Shown in pieces: positions 18,179-26,660 of a DNA stretch of 64,000 nucleotides; position 1 is the stretch's first letter, and the number at the start of each line of letters is the position of its first letter. The notes below the pieces were generated by a model, which was not told the origin of the DNA, did no database searches, and was given only the letters and a program-made list of their open reading frames with translations. The position numbers and the translations under genes are program-made. Source of the DNA: UBA8914 sp034002905 (GTDB lineage Bacteria > Pseudomonadota > Alphaproteobacteria > UBA9219); NCBI GenBank assembly GCA_034002905.1, contig JAVEZQ010000003.1:62001-126000 (forward strand), given 5' to 3'.

Positions 18179-19062
18179 CCAAGAAAAAGAAACCCCTGCG
18201 CGGCAGTGTCCGCCAAAGCGCAAAGAGCGTCGCACCACAGGTTGAAGCACCGCGTGGGCCGCGTCTGAGCTTTGGCGTGCGTTTGGCTATGCTGGTTCTG
18301 GGCGCGATTTTCCTGATGGTCTTTGTCACATGGATCTATCACAGCTCTTGGCCACGATCTTTGGGAAGGTTTATAGCAACGGGCACAATCGAGACAACAA
18401 AGAGGATAGGTTTTGAAATCAAGGATGTCTCCGTCAGCGGGCGGCGCTACACAAGTAAAAAGGAATTGTTCGATGCCTTGAACATCAGGGCTGGCGGCCC
18501 GATTTTGGTTTTTGATCCAGAGCAGGCTTACGCTAATATCAGGCAACTGCCATGGGTTGAAAAAGCAACGATTATTCGTAGCCTGCCCAATCGTATTGTG
18601 ATCCAACTCACGGAACGCCAACCCATTGCACGCTGGCAACATAACGAGACGATCTCTGTGATTGATGGCGAAGGCCGCGAACTGACAGCGGCAAAGGCCG
18701 AGTTCTTTTCCAATCTGCCCCTTGTGATGGGCGAGGCTGCACCAGAACAAACCAAAACCCTGCTTGCTACGCTTCAAAATTATCCTGTTGTCACACGCGT
18801 TCTTAAAACGGCCGTGCGGGTGAGCGAGCGTCGCTGGAATCTGTATCTCAATCCAGACTTGCTTATTCGCCTGCCCGAAGATGATATGGAAAGCGCACTG
18901 GACAAGCTGACAAGCCTCATCGAGGACAAAAAGATTCTTGATCGCGATATCAAAGCGATTGATTTGCGCATTCCTGACCGGATGATCATCGAACCGGGAT
19001 CTTCAACGTCTAATGCGCCACAGGAAGCCCCCTCAACACAAAAAAAAGGAACGGGCGAATGA
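18166..19062 (+). CDS. ftsQ: Cell division protein FtsQ
   Basis: The 298-aa protein has a basic cytoplasmic N-terminus (about 42 residues), one membrane anchor (LAMLVLGAIFLMVFVTWIY) and a periplasmic POTRA domain beginning near FEIKDVSVSGRRYTSK. The conserved WVEKATIIRSLPNRIVIQLTER segment marks the FtsQ/DivIB fold. FtsQ scaffolds FtsL and FtsB at the septum. The C-terminal tail after the beta domain is polar and Ser/Pro-rich. It sits between ddl and ftsA with overlaps at both ends. Confidence 0.93.
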   Translation: MPRVAKKKKPLRGSVRQSAKSVAPQVEAPRGPRLSFGVRLAMLVLGAIFLMVFVTWIYHSSWPRSLGRFIATGTIETTKRIGFEIKDVSVSGRRYTSKKELFDALNIRAGGPILVFDPEQAYANIRQLPWVEKATIIRSLPNRIVIQLTERQPIARWQHNETISVIDGEGRELTAAKAEFFSNLPLVMGEAAPEQTKTLLATLQNYPVVTRVLKTAVRVSERRWNLYLNPDLLIRLPEDDMESALDKLTSLIEDKKILDRDIKAIDLRIPDRMIIEPGSSTSNAPQEAPSTQKKGTGE

Positions 19063-20393
19063 ACCGTTTTACGCAATGGCTCTTTGACAAGCCGCGCGCG
19101 TCACAAGGTGATGTTTTCGCATCGCTTGATGTGGGAACGAGCAAAATTGCCTGTTTTATTGCACGCCTTGACGATCAAGGCTTGCCACATGTGATCGGTA
19201 TTGGGCATCAGCTTTCTCAAGGCGTACGTGCGGGTCTTGTCGCGGATATGGAAGCGTTAGGTCGCGCCATCTCCGCTGCCGTAGAAACGGCCGAACAAAT
19301 GGCAGGCGAAAATATTGATCGTGTGGTCGTGAATATTGCGGGCCCGCAGCTTCTTTCGCAAACAGTTGGCGTCGCCCTTCCCCTCAATGGTCGTGAGATT
19401 ACGTCCAACGATATGGAGCGTCTGGTCGCGCAGGCCCAAACCATGGCGGCCGAGGATTTTGAAGGCCACACGATGGACCTTCTACACACGCTTCCGGTAC
19501 ATTACGCGCTAGATGGTCAGCGCGGCATCCGTGAACCGTTAGGCATGATCGGGCATTCGCTACAGGCAGATTATCACCTTGTCTCGGCGGCTTTCGGCCC
19601 CGCACGCACCTTGGAAACGGCAGTGGCGCGTTGCCATCTCGAAGTCGAGCGCCTTGTCGCCGCGCCGATGGCTAGCGGCCTTGCCAGCCTTGTCGAAGAC
19701 GAGATGGATTTGGGCTGCACCATCATCGACATCGGCGCAGGCACAACCGGCATCGGCATCTTTTTTGACGGGCATATGGTCTATTGTGACGGCATTCCTT
19801 TGGGAGGCCTTCACATTACAAACGACATTGCGCGAGGGCTCACGACGCCCTTTACGCATGCCGAGCGCATGAAGACACTTTACGGCAACGCTTCGCTTTC
19901 ACCGCTTGATGAACGCGAGATTATCGACATTCCTCAAGTCGGCGAAGAACAGCCGGAGTTTGCGAACCATCTGCCTAAATCGCATTTGATCCGCATTATC
20001 CAGCCACGCCTTGAAGAAATCTTTGAAATTATCCGCGCCCGTTTGGCAAAAAGCGGCATGGGCGATGTGGCGGGACGTCGCGCCGTGTTGACGGGCGGGA
20101 CAAGCCAGCTTCCGGGTATTCGCGATCTGGCGGCACGCATTCTGGACAAACAGGTTCGCTTGGGTCGCCCGCTGCGCATCTCGCGCCCCTATCAAACTCA
20201 ACGTGGCCCAGCAATAGGACCTTCTTTGACTGGCCTTGCCGAAGCAACGTCTGGCCCTGCCTTTTCGACGACGGCAGGCCTCCTGATTTCGGCCATGCAG
20301 CCCGAAGGCTTCGATCCCTTTATTAGCTATGACTATGCTGGCGGCGGTGGACTCTTCTCGCGCATGGGCCAATGGTTCAAGCAAGGTGTATAG
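19059..20393 (+). CDS. ftsA: Cell division ATPase FtsA
   Basis: The 444-aa actin-like protein tethers the FtsZ ring to the membrane. Phosphate-binding and adenosine motifs are SLDVGTSKIACFI, IDIGAGTTGIGIF and VLTGGTSQLPG. The C-terminal end LFSRMGQWFKQGV is an amphipathic helix of the expected membrane-targeting type. ATG 19059 overlaps ftsQ (ATGA). In most alphaproteobacteria ftsZ follows directly; here a promoter and dapL follow instead. Confidence 0.95.
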   Translation: MNRFTQWLFDKPRASQGDVFASLDVGTSKIACFIARLDDQGLPHVIGIGHQLSQGVRAGLVADMEALGRAISAAVETAEQMAGENIDRVVVNIAGPQLLSQTVGVALPLNGREITSNDMERLVAQAQTMAAEDFEGHTMDLLHTLPVHYALDGQRGIREPLGMIGHSLQADYHLVSAAFGPARTLETAVARCHLEVERLVAAPMASGLASLVEDEMDLGCTIIDIGAGTTGIGIFFDGHMVYCDGIPLGGLHITNDIARGLTTPFTHAERMKTLYGNASLSPLDEREIIDIPQVGEEQPEFANHLPKSHLIRIIQPRLEEIFEIIRARLAKSGMGDVAGRRAVLTGGTSQLPGIRDLAARILDKQVRLGRPLRISRPYQTQRGPAIGPSLTGLAEATSGPAFSTTAGLLISAMQPEGFDPFISYDYAGGGGLFSRMGQWFKQGV

Positions 20394-20416
20394 AACCTAT
20401 TAACCTTCATCACCCA

Positions 20417-20444
20417 TTGCCAACGCCCTTGAACATGGCATAAT
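20417..20444 (+). promoter_or_regulatory. Sigma70-type promoter for dapL
   Basis: TTGCCA (20417-20422, five of six to TTGACA) is followed after 16 bases by CATAAT (20439-20444, five of six to TATAAT). The predicted start of transcription, near 20451, is about 30 bases before the dapL ATG. It suggests dapL is transcribed independently of the dcw operon. Confidence 0.5.
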
Positions 20445-20480
20445 GCCTCTTCCAACACCGTGAACAAGGAAATGATCGCC

Positions 20481-21647
20481 ATGACTTTTGAACGCGCAAC
20501 ACGCCTGACCCAGCTTCCGCCTTATCTGTTCAAGGAAATTGACCGGATGAAAGCCGAAGTGGCGGCCAAAGGCGTTGACGTGATCAATCTGGGTGTGGGC
20601 GATCCCGACCAGCCGACGCCGGACTTTGTCATCAAAGCGCTGCAAAAAACGGCAGAAGATCCCGCGAACCATCAATACCCCTCCTATTCCGGCATGGGCA
20701 AGTTCCGCGTGAGCGCCGCCGCATGGGTCAAGAAGCGTTTTGGGCTGGATTTCGATCCGAACAAGGAGATTGTGACCCTGATCGGCTCCAAGGAAGGCAT
20801 CGCACATTTCCCGCTCGCCTATCTCAATCCCGGCGATATCGCGCTGGTGCCAACGCCCGCCTATCCTGTTTATCACTCAGGCACCCTGTTCGCAGGCGGC
20901 GTGTCGCACTTTATGCCACTGACAGCTGAGAACAATTTTCTTCCCGATCTAAACGCCATTCCGGCCGATGTCGCGAAAAAGGCAAAGATCATGTTCATCA
21001 ACTACCCGAACAACCCGACGGGTGCGACCTGCGACCTCGCTTTCTTTGAAAAAGTCGTGGCGTTTGCCAAGGCGAACAGCATCATCGTGGCGCATGATGC
21101 CGCCTATAGCGAGATGAACTATGAAGGCTATCAGGCTCCCAGCTTTATGCAGGTTGACGGCGCACGTGATGTGGGGATCGAGTTCCACTCCTTATCGAAA
21201 AGCTTTAACATGACAGGCTGGCGCATTGGTTTCGCGATCGGCAATGCCGATATCGTTGACGCGCTGGGCCAGATCAAGTCCAACATCGACTCTGGCGCTT
21301 TCAACGCCATTCAGGAAGCGGGCATTGCCGCGCTGGACAGCGATCAAAGCTTTATCGGCCATATGCGCAAGATCTATACCGAGCGGCGCGATGTGCTTGT
21401 GCCGGGCCTGAGGGAAGCCGGCCTTGAGGTCGAACTGCCCAAAGCCACCTTCTTTGTCTGGTGCCGGACACCCAAGGGGGTGAAGTCGGCGGATTTCACC
21501 GCGCTATTGCTTGAAAAAGCGGGAATTGTGACGACTCCCGGCAACGGTTTCGGGGAGCCGGGCGAAGGCTATGTCCGATTCGCCCTGACCGTTTCCAAAG
21601 AACGGCTTGCAGAAGCTGTGGATAGAATCAAAAAGTTGGCCTTTTAG
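20481..21647 (+). CDS. dapL: LL-diaminopimelate aminotransferase DapL
   Basis: The 388-aa fold-type I PLP enzyme converts tetrahydrodipicolinate to LL-DAP in one step. Family hallmarks are LPPYLFKEIDRMK at the N-terminus, INLGVGDPDQPTP, LIGSKEGIAHFPL, INYPNNPTGA, and the PLP lysine Lys240 in SLSKSFNMTGWR, then SNIDSGAFNAIQEAG. These favour DapL over AlaC-type alanine or aspartate aminotransferases. ATG 20481 follows AAGGAA at good spacing; GTG 20460 and ATG 20472 are less likely. Together with the meso-DAP-type MurE it suggests the aminotransferase route of lysine and DAP synthesis, uncommon in alphaproteobacteria. Confidence 0.85.
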   Translation: MTFERATRLTQLPPYLFKEIDRMKAEVAAKGVDVINLGVGDPDQPTPDFVIKALQKTAEDPANHQYPSYSGMGKFRVSAAAWVKKRFGLDFDPNKEIVTLIGSKEGIAHFPLAYLNPGDIALVPTPAYPVYHSGTLFAGGVSHFMPLTAENNFLPDLNAIPADVAKKAKIMFINYPNNPTGATCDLAFFEKVVAFAKANSIIVAHDAAYSEMNYEGYQAPSFMQVDGARDVGIEFHSLSKSFNMTGWRIGFAIGNADIVDALGQIKSNIDSGAFNAIQEAGIAALDSDQSFIGHMRKIYTERRDVLVPGLREAGLEVELPKATFFVWCRTPKGVKSADFTALLLEKAGIVTTPGNGFGEPGEGYVRFALTVSKERLAEAVDRIKKLAF

Positions 21648-21660
21648 GCCGTTAACCCTC

Positions 21661-21705
21661 TGGACGCCCTGCGGCAAACCCCCTATGCTCAAGCTCCGTT
21701 AACGG
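21661..21705 (+). promoter_or_regulatory. Weak promoter and CCGTTAACGG palindrome before the autotransporter-type gene
   Basis: TGGACG (21661-21666) and TATGCT (21684-21689) are 17 bases apart and each matches four of six consensus positions. A perfect 10-base palindrome CCGTTAACGG lies at 21696-21705, where transcription would start. A partial copy, CCGTTAAC, is at 21649-21656. Operator function is a guess. Confidence 0.3.
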
Positions 21706-21735
21706 ATTCTTGAACATTGGCCCGTGAGGTTTTTT

Positions 21736-23946
21736 ATGGCTTGGCATCGCGTCCTGTCGTTTGCGTCTTTGACCCTTATCGCAGCGGGTGTGCCTATGGG
21801 CGCATCAGCACAAGTTCTCGGCGATTACGCCACAACAGGTGATCAGGCGACGGTTTCTTCTGTCTTTGATGCGGCCGGAGCAGCGGCACCGGGAGGCTCA
21901 TCACTTGAGGCCGACTACAACCGCCTTTTTGTGGGAACTGCCGCCGACATCGCCCAGTCGGAGCAATCCATGCTACCGACCACGGCGCATAATGTTCCCG
22001 GTGTTGTTGAGACCCTTGCCGGAACAGAAGAAAAGAACCTGATGAGCCGTATGCGCAGCCTGCGTGAACGCGATGAACGCCCCGCGACGACACATATCGT
22101 GTATGATCCTCCGTTCAAGCCCCTTCAAAAATCGCCTGAAGCCCTGCACGATCTTCGTAGTCAGGCAGACTCCACACCAACAACAACCGAAACAAAGATG
22201 GCGACCAAGCGCTATCTTTTACGTAGCCCCGCCCTTTATCGCGAAGGGGAACCTGAACTGGCGGAGCACAGCACATCGGTGGTCCAACGCACCTATGACA
22301 AGAGCATGCACCACGCCTCTGCTGCGGCCGGACAAGCCAACGACCAACGCCGCGAAACCTATTATGGTGGCCGCGATTTCCCCAAACAGCAAGTGACCCC
22401 CAATGCCGTCGATCGCAATGCCCAGCGTCTGTTGAGATGGTCAGGTGAAACAGGTGGTGCTGCGCACGCTTATGATACGGCAACCGACAAATTGCCGCGC
22501 CGCCGCCTTGTGACCCTGAGCGAAAAGGAGCAAAAGGCTATCTCCAGTTATCCTGGTCAGCCTCTTGCAAGTCAACTCAATTACAATGATCGGGCGCAAC
22601 CATCCCAGACGCCCGTTCCCCTTTCGACGACACCTCCGGTTATCTATGGCGCTGGTGAAGAACCAAAGGATATCGCCTTACCGCCGCCGGTGTCGGCTCC
22701 TTCCCCAGTCATATACGGCGCCGGTGAAGAACCGGTTGTGGCCCCTCCTGCCCCTTCGGCACCGGTCGAGACGCCCTTTATCTATCGCAAGATCGATCAA
22801 ACAAAGACACTGACAACGCCAAGGCTTGGCAGTGTAACCTCAAGGTCCTTAACCGGACAAAACAGCATGGTGATTCCGCAAACGACAAACCCTGCGCTGA
22901 CTATGACCTCCTATCATCCGCCGCGAGCAGAACAGGATGCGGGCACATTGCTATGGCAGAACGATGCCGGATCACCGGCGTTGCTTCCCGCCGCACCTCC
23001 TTCACAGGCCACAACCGCTCCTGCTCCGGTCCTGCCGAAGCCGCAGGCAAATGTCTATGGCACACAGGCTGTGCCCGTTGCAGAACGTTCTGGTAGCGAT
23101 AGCAAATGGGGCGTCTTTGTCTCCGGCGACACGGGTTTTGGCTCTGGAGAGCACCAAACCAACAGCGCAGATGCCAAAACAACAAAGACGGGCCTGACGG
23201 TCGGTGCAGATTACAAACTTCGCGACAAGACCTACATCGGCGGTGCCGTCACTTATGCGCGCGGCAGCTTTACAACCGGCAGCATGGGTGATTTGAAAAA
23301 CGATAGCGTTGCACTTTCGGTTTACGGCACAACAGCCTATGCACGTGATGCCTATGTTGATGGCTATCTCAGTGCTGGTTATCACTCGCTCAATAGCGAA
23401 CGTTTGATCTATGCGGGAAACAACACGACCCGCAAGGCCAAAGCATCGCCCGATGGCTACCAGCTCGGCGGCAATGTCGAGACCGGGTATGATTTCCGCG
23501 TGCTTGAGCGTACAAAGGTAACGCCCTACACCGGCTTCCGCCTTGCTTATGGCGATTTCGGCAGCTTTGATGAAACGGGAGCAGGCAACTTCAACCTCAA
23601 AACCGACGATATGGATAATTTGTCCGCCATCGGTTCGTTGGGCGTTGGCGTTTCCCATGCCTTCATCATGAACAATGTCGGCACGATCCAGCCAGGTATG
23701 CGCGTCGCCTATCGTCATGAGTTCGGTGACGATAGAACCTCCGTCAAATCATCGTTCGTCAATCTCGCCAACTCGTCCTTTACAACAAAGGGAGCCAAGA
23801 AGTCGCGAGACTGGATTGCATTGGCACCATCCGTTTCGGCCTATCTGGACAACGATTGGTCGTTCTCGCTCCAGTACGAGCATGATTTCATGCGCGACGA
23901 CACGAACGAGAACATCTTCAACATGAGCGCGCACTACCAGCTCTAA
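21736..23946 (+). CDS. Autotransporter-type outer-membrane beta-barrel protein with proline-rich linker
   Basis: The 736-aa protein begins with a signal peptide (RVLSFASLTLIAAGVPMGASA, cut near residue 26). A low-complexity polar region of about 430 residues follows, with a Pro/Ala-rich linker near residues 280-350. The last 280 residues (from about SKWGVFVSGDTGFG) form an autotransporter-type barrel of alternating strands with aromatic girdles, ending SAHYQL. No beta-helical passenger is visible. The decapeptide PVIYGAGEEP occurs twice in the linker (near residues 301 and 324). ATG 21736 is preferred to GTG 21724 because GAGG lies six bases before it and it gives a clean signal peptide. Function is not recognised; anchoring or adhesion are possible. 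Confidence 0.75.
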   Translation: MAWHRVLSFASLTLIAAGVPMGASAQVLGDYATTGDQATVSSVFDAAGAAAPGGSSLEADYNRLFVGTAADIAQSEQSMLPTTAHNVPGVVETLAGTEEKNLMSRMRSLRERDERPATTHIVYDPPFKPLQKSPEALHDLRSQADSTPTTTETKMATKRYLLRSPALYREGEPELAEHSTSVVQRTYDKSMHHASAAAGQANDQRRETYYGGRDFPKQQVTPNAVDRNAQRLLRWSGETGGAAHAYDTATDKLPRRRLVTLSEKEQKAISSYPGQPLASQLNYNDRAQPSQTPVPLSTTPPVIYGAGEEPKDIALPPPVSAPSPVIYGAGEEPVVAPPAPSAPVETPFIYRKIDQTKTLTTPRLGSVTSRSLTGQNSMVIPQTTNPALTMTSYHPPRAEQDAGTLLWQNDAGSPALLPAAPPSQATTAPAPVLPKPQANVYGTQAVPVAERSGSDSKWGVFVSGDTGFGSGEHQTNSADAKTTKTGLTVGADYKLRDKTYIGGAVTYARGSFTTGSMGDLKNDSVALSVYGTTAYARDAYVDGYLSAGYHSLNSERLIYAGNNTTRKAKASPDGYQLGGNVETGYDFRVLERTKVTPYTGFRLAYGDFGSFDETGAGNFNLKTDDMDNLSAIGSLGVGVSHAFIMNNVGTIQPGMRVAYRHEFGDDRTSVKSSFVNLANSSFTTKGAKKSRDWIALAPSVSAYLDNDWSFSLQYEHDFMRDDTNENIFNMSAHYQL

Positions 23947-23993
23947 TCCAACTGTGGGACTCTCTCACCGCCCCGCAGTGAAAGCGAGGGAAG

Positions 23994-24584
23994 ATGACAC
24001 AGAGTAGTCAAAGCTATGATACGACAAGCAAATGGCTCCACTGGAGTCTTGGCATCGCTATTGGTTTGATGTTCGTCTCGGCAGCCCTGATGGATATCGA
24101 GCTGCCCCCCGATCAGCGCAAGATGCTCTTTACGGCGCATAAAACGACAGGCTTTTTTCTTTTGCTTGCCGGGATCTTTCGCGTCATTTGGCGCAGCAAC
24201 CATTCGGCGCCCCCACTCCCTCTTAAGAGTATGCCCCAATGGCAAATCAAGGCAGCCAAGGCCACACATTTTGTGCTTTATGCCCTTGGCCTTCTTGTCC
24301 CGCTGGCCGGATGGCTGATGGTTTCGGCAGGGCCCTATGGCCTCAGCCTTTTTGGCATATTGGCTGTCCCTAATATTCCGATGCCGTCCGATCCCGACCT
24401 CCTCAACACGCTACGTCACATTTTTTCTGGCGCACATGCTATCATGGCAACAATCATGCTAATCATGATTGTGATCCATATCGGTGCCGCGATCCTTCAT
24501 CACTTTGTTGACCGCGACGATGTTCTCTTGCGGATGTCGCCCGTGTGTCTGGAAAAGTTCCTGATCAATTTGCGGGGCAAATAG
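23994..24584 (+). CDS. Cytochrome b561 family protein
   Basis: The 196-aa integral membrane protein has four hydrophobic segments. Its histidines fit the bacterial cytochrome b561 pattern: His16 in SKWLHWSLG, a histidine in AHKTTGF, one in THFVLYALG, and a pair in the last helix region (HAIMATIMLIMIVIHIGAAILHHF). Such proteins bind two b-type haems and pass electrons in the membrane, for example superoxide to quinone in CybB. ATG 23994 follows GAGGGAAG. It is convergent with hslO and overlaps its 3' end by 20 bases. The redox partner is unknown. Confidence 0.85.
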   Translation: MTQSSQSYDTTSKWLHWSLGIAIGLMFVSAALMDIELPPDQRKMLFTAHKTTGFFLLLAGIFRVIWRSNHSAPPLPLKSMPQWQIKAAKATHFVLYALGLLVPLAGWLMVSAGPYGLSLFGILAVPNIPMPSDPDLLNTLRHIFSGAHAIMATIMLIMIVIHIGAAILHHFVDRDDVLLRMSPVCLEKFLINLRGK

Positions 24585-25491
24585 CGTCCGGTTCGAAGGT
24601 GTAGGTCCGGCTGCAAAAGTGGCAGGTCACGGCGATTTTTCCGTGTTCGTCAATCATGGCGGCGATTTCATCTTTGGGCATGCTGGCAAGAAGATCTCGA
24701 ACCTTTTCGCGTGAACAGCGACATTCATGGCGCAAATTGCGACGATCATAGGCCCGAACGCCTTCCTCATGGAACAAACGGAAAAGCAAACCCTCAAAAG
24801 AAAGCGCCGGATCCAGAAGCTCGTCCGCCGTGCAGGTCTGCATAAGAAGCATCACGCGCTTCCAGTCATCTTCCTGAACCGTATCGTCTTGCGGAAGAGA
24901 GGCAGGCTCGCCCTCGCCGCCTTCGCGCGGCATGCGCTGCGCCATAAGGCATCCCGCATGCCAATGCTCATCGCGATCCTTGCGCGCAAAGGTCAAAATG
25001 CCGGTCGGAATCTGCTCCGACTGTTTGAAATAGGTATGAAAAGCGGCCGTCAGATCATCATTCTCGATGGGGACCACACCCTGATAGCGCTCATCCGTCG
25101 CTTGTTGATCGACGGTAAAAACAAGATGTCCTGAACCCAAGAGCCCGCCAGCTTTGGCCGACATGACCTCGGCTTCATCAAAGGTCGCACAGGCACGAAT
25201 ATCGCCTTCGCTCGTCACATCGACAACAAGACGGCTGACAGGCCCATCTGTCTGCGTCTGGAGCGTAAAAACTCCCTTAAACTTGAGGGCGGACGCAAGC
25301 GCTGCCGTCATTGCACAGGTCTGGGCAAGGAACGTGGCAACAGGCACGGGATAGGCATGACGTCCGAGCATATCATCCAGAAGCGGACCAAGCCTGACCA
25401 CGCGACCGCGCACGACGCTTTGCTCCAGCTGAAATGGCAACAACGCGTCTTCGTCTCGTTGATGTTCAAACCCTTCTGTTTCGTCGTGCAT
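24565..25491 (-). CDS. hslO: Redox-regulated chaperone Hsp33
   Basis: The 308-aa protein is Hsp33, a holdase switched on by oxidation. The N-domain includes PFQLEQSVVRGRVVRLGP and GGLLGSGHLVFTVDQ. The zinc switch is complete: CxC in HECRCS and CxxC in TCHFC near the C-terminus, which bind Zn when reduced and form disulfides under stress. ATG 25491 is chosen because AAGGA lies eight bases before it; a 19-codon extension to 25548 has no ribosome site. It is divergent from the DUF2125 gene. Confidence 0.95.
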   Translation of the reverse strand: MHDETEGFEHQRDEDALLPFQLEQSVVRGRVVRLGPLLDDMLGRHAYPVPVATFLAQTCAMTAALASALKFKGVFTLQTQTDGPVSRLVVDVTSEGDIRACATFDEAEVMSAKAGGLLGSGHLVFTVDQQATDERYQGVVPIENDDLTAAFHTYFKQSEQIPTGILTFARKDRDEHWHAGCLMAQRMPREGGEGEPASLPQDDTVQEDDWKRVMLLMQTCTADELLDPALSFEGLLFRLFHEEGVRAYDRRNLRHECRCSREKVRDLLASMPKDEIAAMIDEHGKIAVTCHFCSRTYTFEPDAICPAN

Positions 25492-25644
25492 CGACTTAGT
25501 CCTTCCAGATGCGGGATATCTTGTTCTATCACTTAACTTTACGCACATTTTACTACAAATTGGAACGCAGAATTGATTTTAGCAGCCTAATCCGTTACCC
25601 TGTAACTGGATTTTCTTCCCCTTCTCGCCTTTTCTGGTGTTCCC

Positions 25645-26655
25645 ATGTCCTATGCCGCTAAAGTCTTAAGCCACCGCGTCTATCGGCGTCGCCACGCCAT
25701 TTTTTACGCACTTTGCGCCCTCGTGCTTGTATGGGTGCTGTTATGGGGCTTCACCGCCTATCGCCTCAACAAGCTTGTCGATCACATGACACAGCCGACG
25801 AGTCCGCTGAGCTACGAGTCCCGCTACATGGACGGAACCTTCTTGACCGTTCATGTCCATCTCGAAAAACCTTCCCTCAAACAAGGATCAAACGAGCTTC
25901 AGGCTGGTGAAGCCGTTATCTACATGCCGGTTTGGAACTGGCGGTCCCTTTCTACAAAGCTCCGTCATGGGATCACGGGCCGCACAGAGACAATATCTTA
26001 CAGTTTTGACGGACTGAAATTCGGCGTGGCGATGCCTGACTTCCCCGCGACGAGCAGCGAAGAGGTCGGCCTGTCCTTCTGGCTTTCGGCTTTGGGAATC
26101 ACCCTGCCACAGGAGATGGACGTTTTGCTCGTACCCCGCATAGATGAGATCTCTTTCGATGGACATCTCATGGGTCAGCTCCCGGCTGCATTCACCGATG
26201 TCGCAATTCGAGCATGGAATGACGCGAGCGGCGTAATCGAAATCGACGACCTAACCCTGCGATGGGGTCCGCTGGACCTTGATGCCAAAGGCACAGTTGC
26301 CTTGTCCAATGAGCTGCAACCCGAAGCCGCCTTCTCGGCGAAAGTATCAGGCTTGGAACAAGCCATCGGCCAACTCAGGGATAATGGCAAGCTCAGTGAA
26401 CGGGACGTCTCTTTACTTCTGGCTTCTGTCGGTGTGTTGGGACGACAGACAGGCATCGCCGGATCCTCCGGCCCTATCCTGCCTTTGTCTGTGCAAAACA
26501 ACGGCCTTTATGTCGGGCCTGTGAAGCTTATGGATATCCCCCGACTTAATTGGCCACAAGAACCAAACGCGCAACCTGCCGAGCCAGTCGTCGACGCGCC
26601 ATCGACGCCACAGCAAGACGCACAGCCGGAACAGCAACCACTCCCAGAAGAATAA
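25645..26655 (+). CDS. DUF2125 family membrane-anchored protein
   Basis: The 336-aa protein has an N-terminal membrane helix (AIFYALCALVLVWVLLWGFTAY) and a long periplasmic part with alternating beta-rich segments, for example LKFGVAMPDFPATS and GVIEIDDLTLRWGPLDLDAKG. This fits DUF2125, an alphaproteobacterial family of unknown function. The last 45 residues are rich in Pro, Gln, Glu and Ala. It is divergent from hslO, with a short GTTAC-CCT-GTAAC palindrome in the intergenic region (25593-25605), and ends five bases before the metF 3' end. No function can be given. Confidence 0.7.
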   Translation: MSYAAKVLSHRVYRRRHAIFYALCALVLVWVLLWGFTAYRLNKLVDHMTQPTSPLSYESRYMDGTFLTVHVHLEKPSLKQGSNELQAGEAVIYMPVWNWRSLSTKLRHGITGRTETISYSFDGLKFGVAMPDFPATSSEEVGLSFWLSALGITLPQEMDVLLVPRIDEISFDGHLMGQLPAAFTDVAIRAWNDASGVIEIDDLTLRWGPLDLDAKGTVALSNELQPEAAFSAKVSGLEQAIGQLRDNGKLSERDVSLLLASVGVLGRQTGIAGSSGPILPLSVQNNGLYVGPVKLMDIPRLNWPQEPNAQPAEPVVDAPSTPQQDAQPEQQPLPEE

Positions 26656-26660
26656 CTTGA

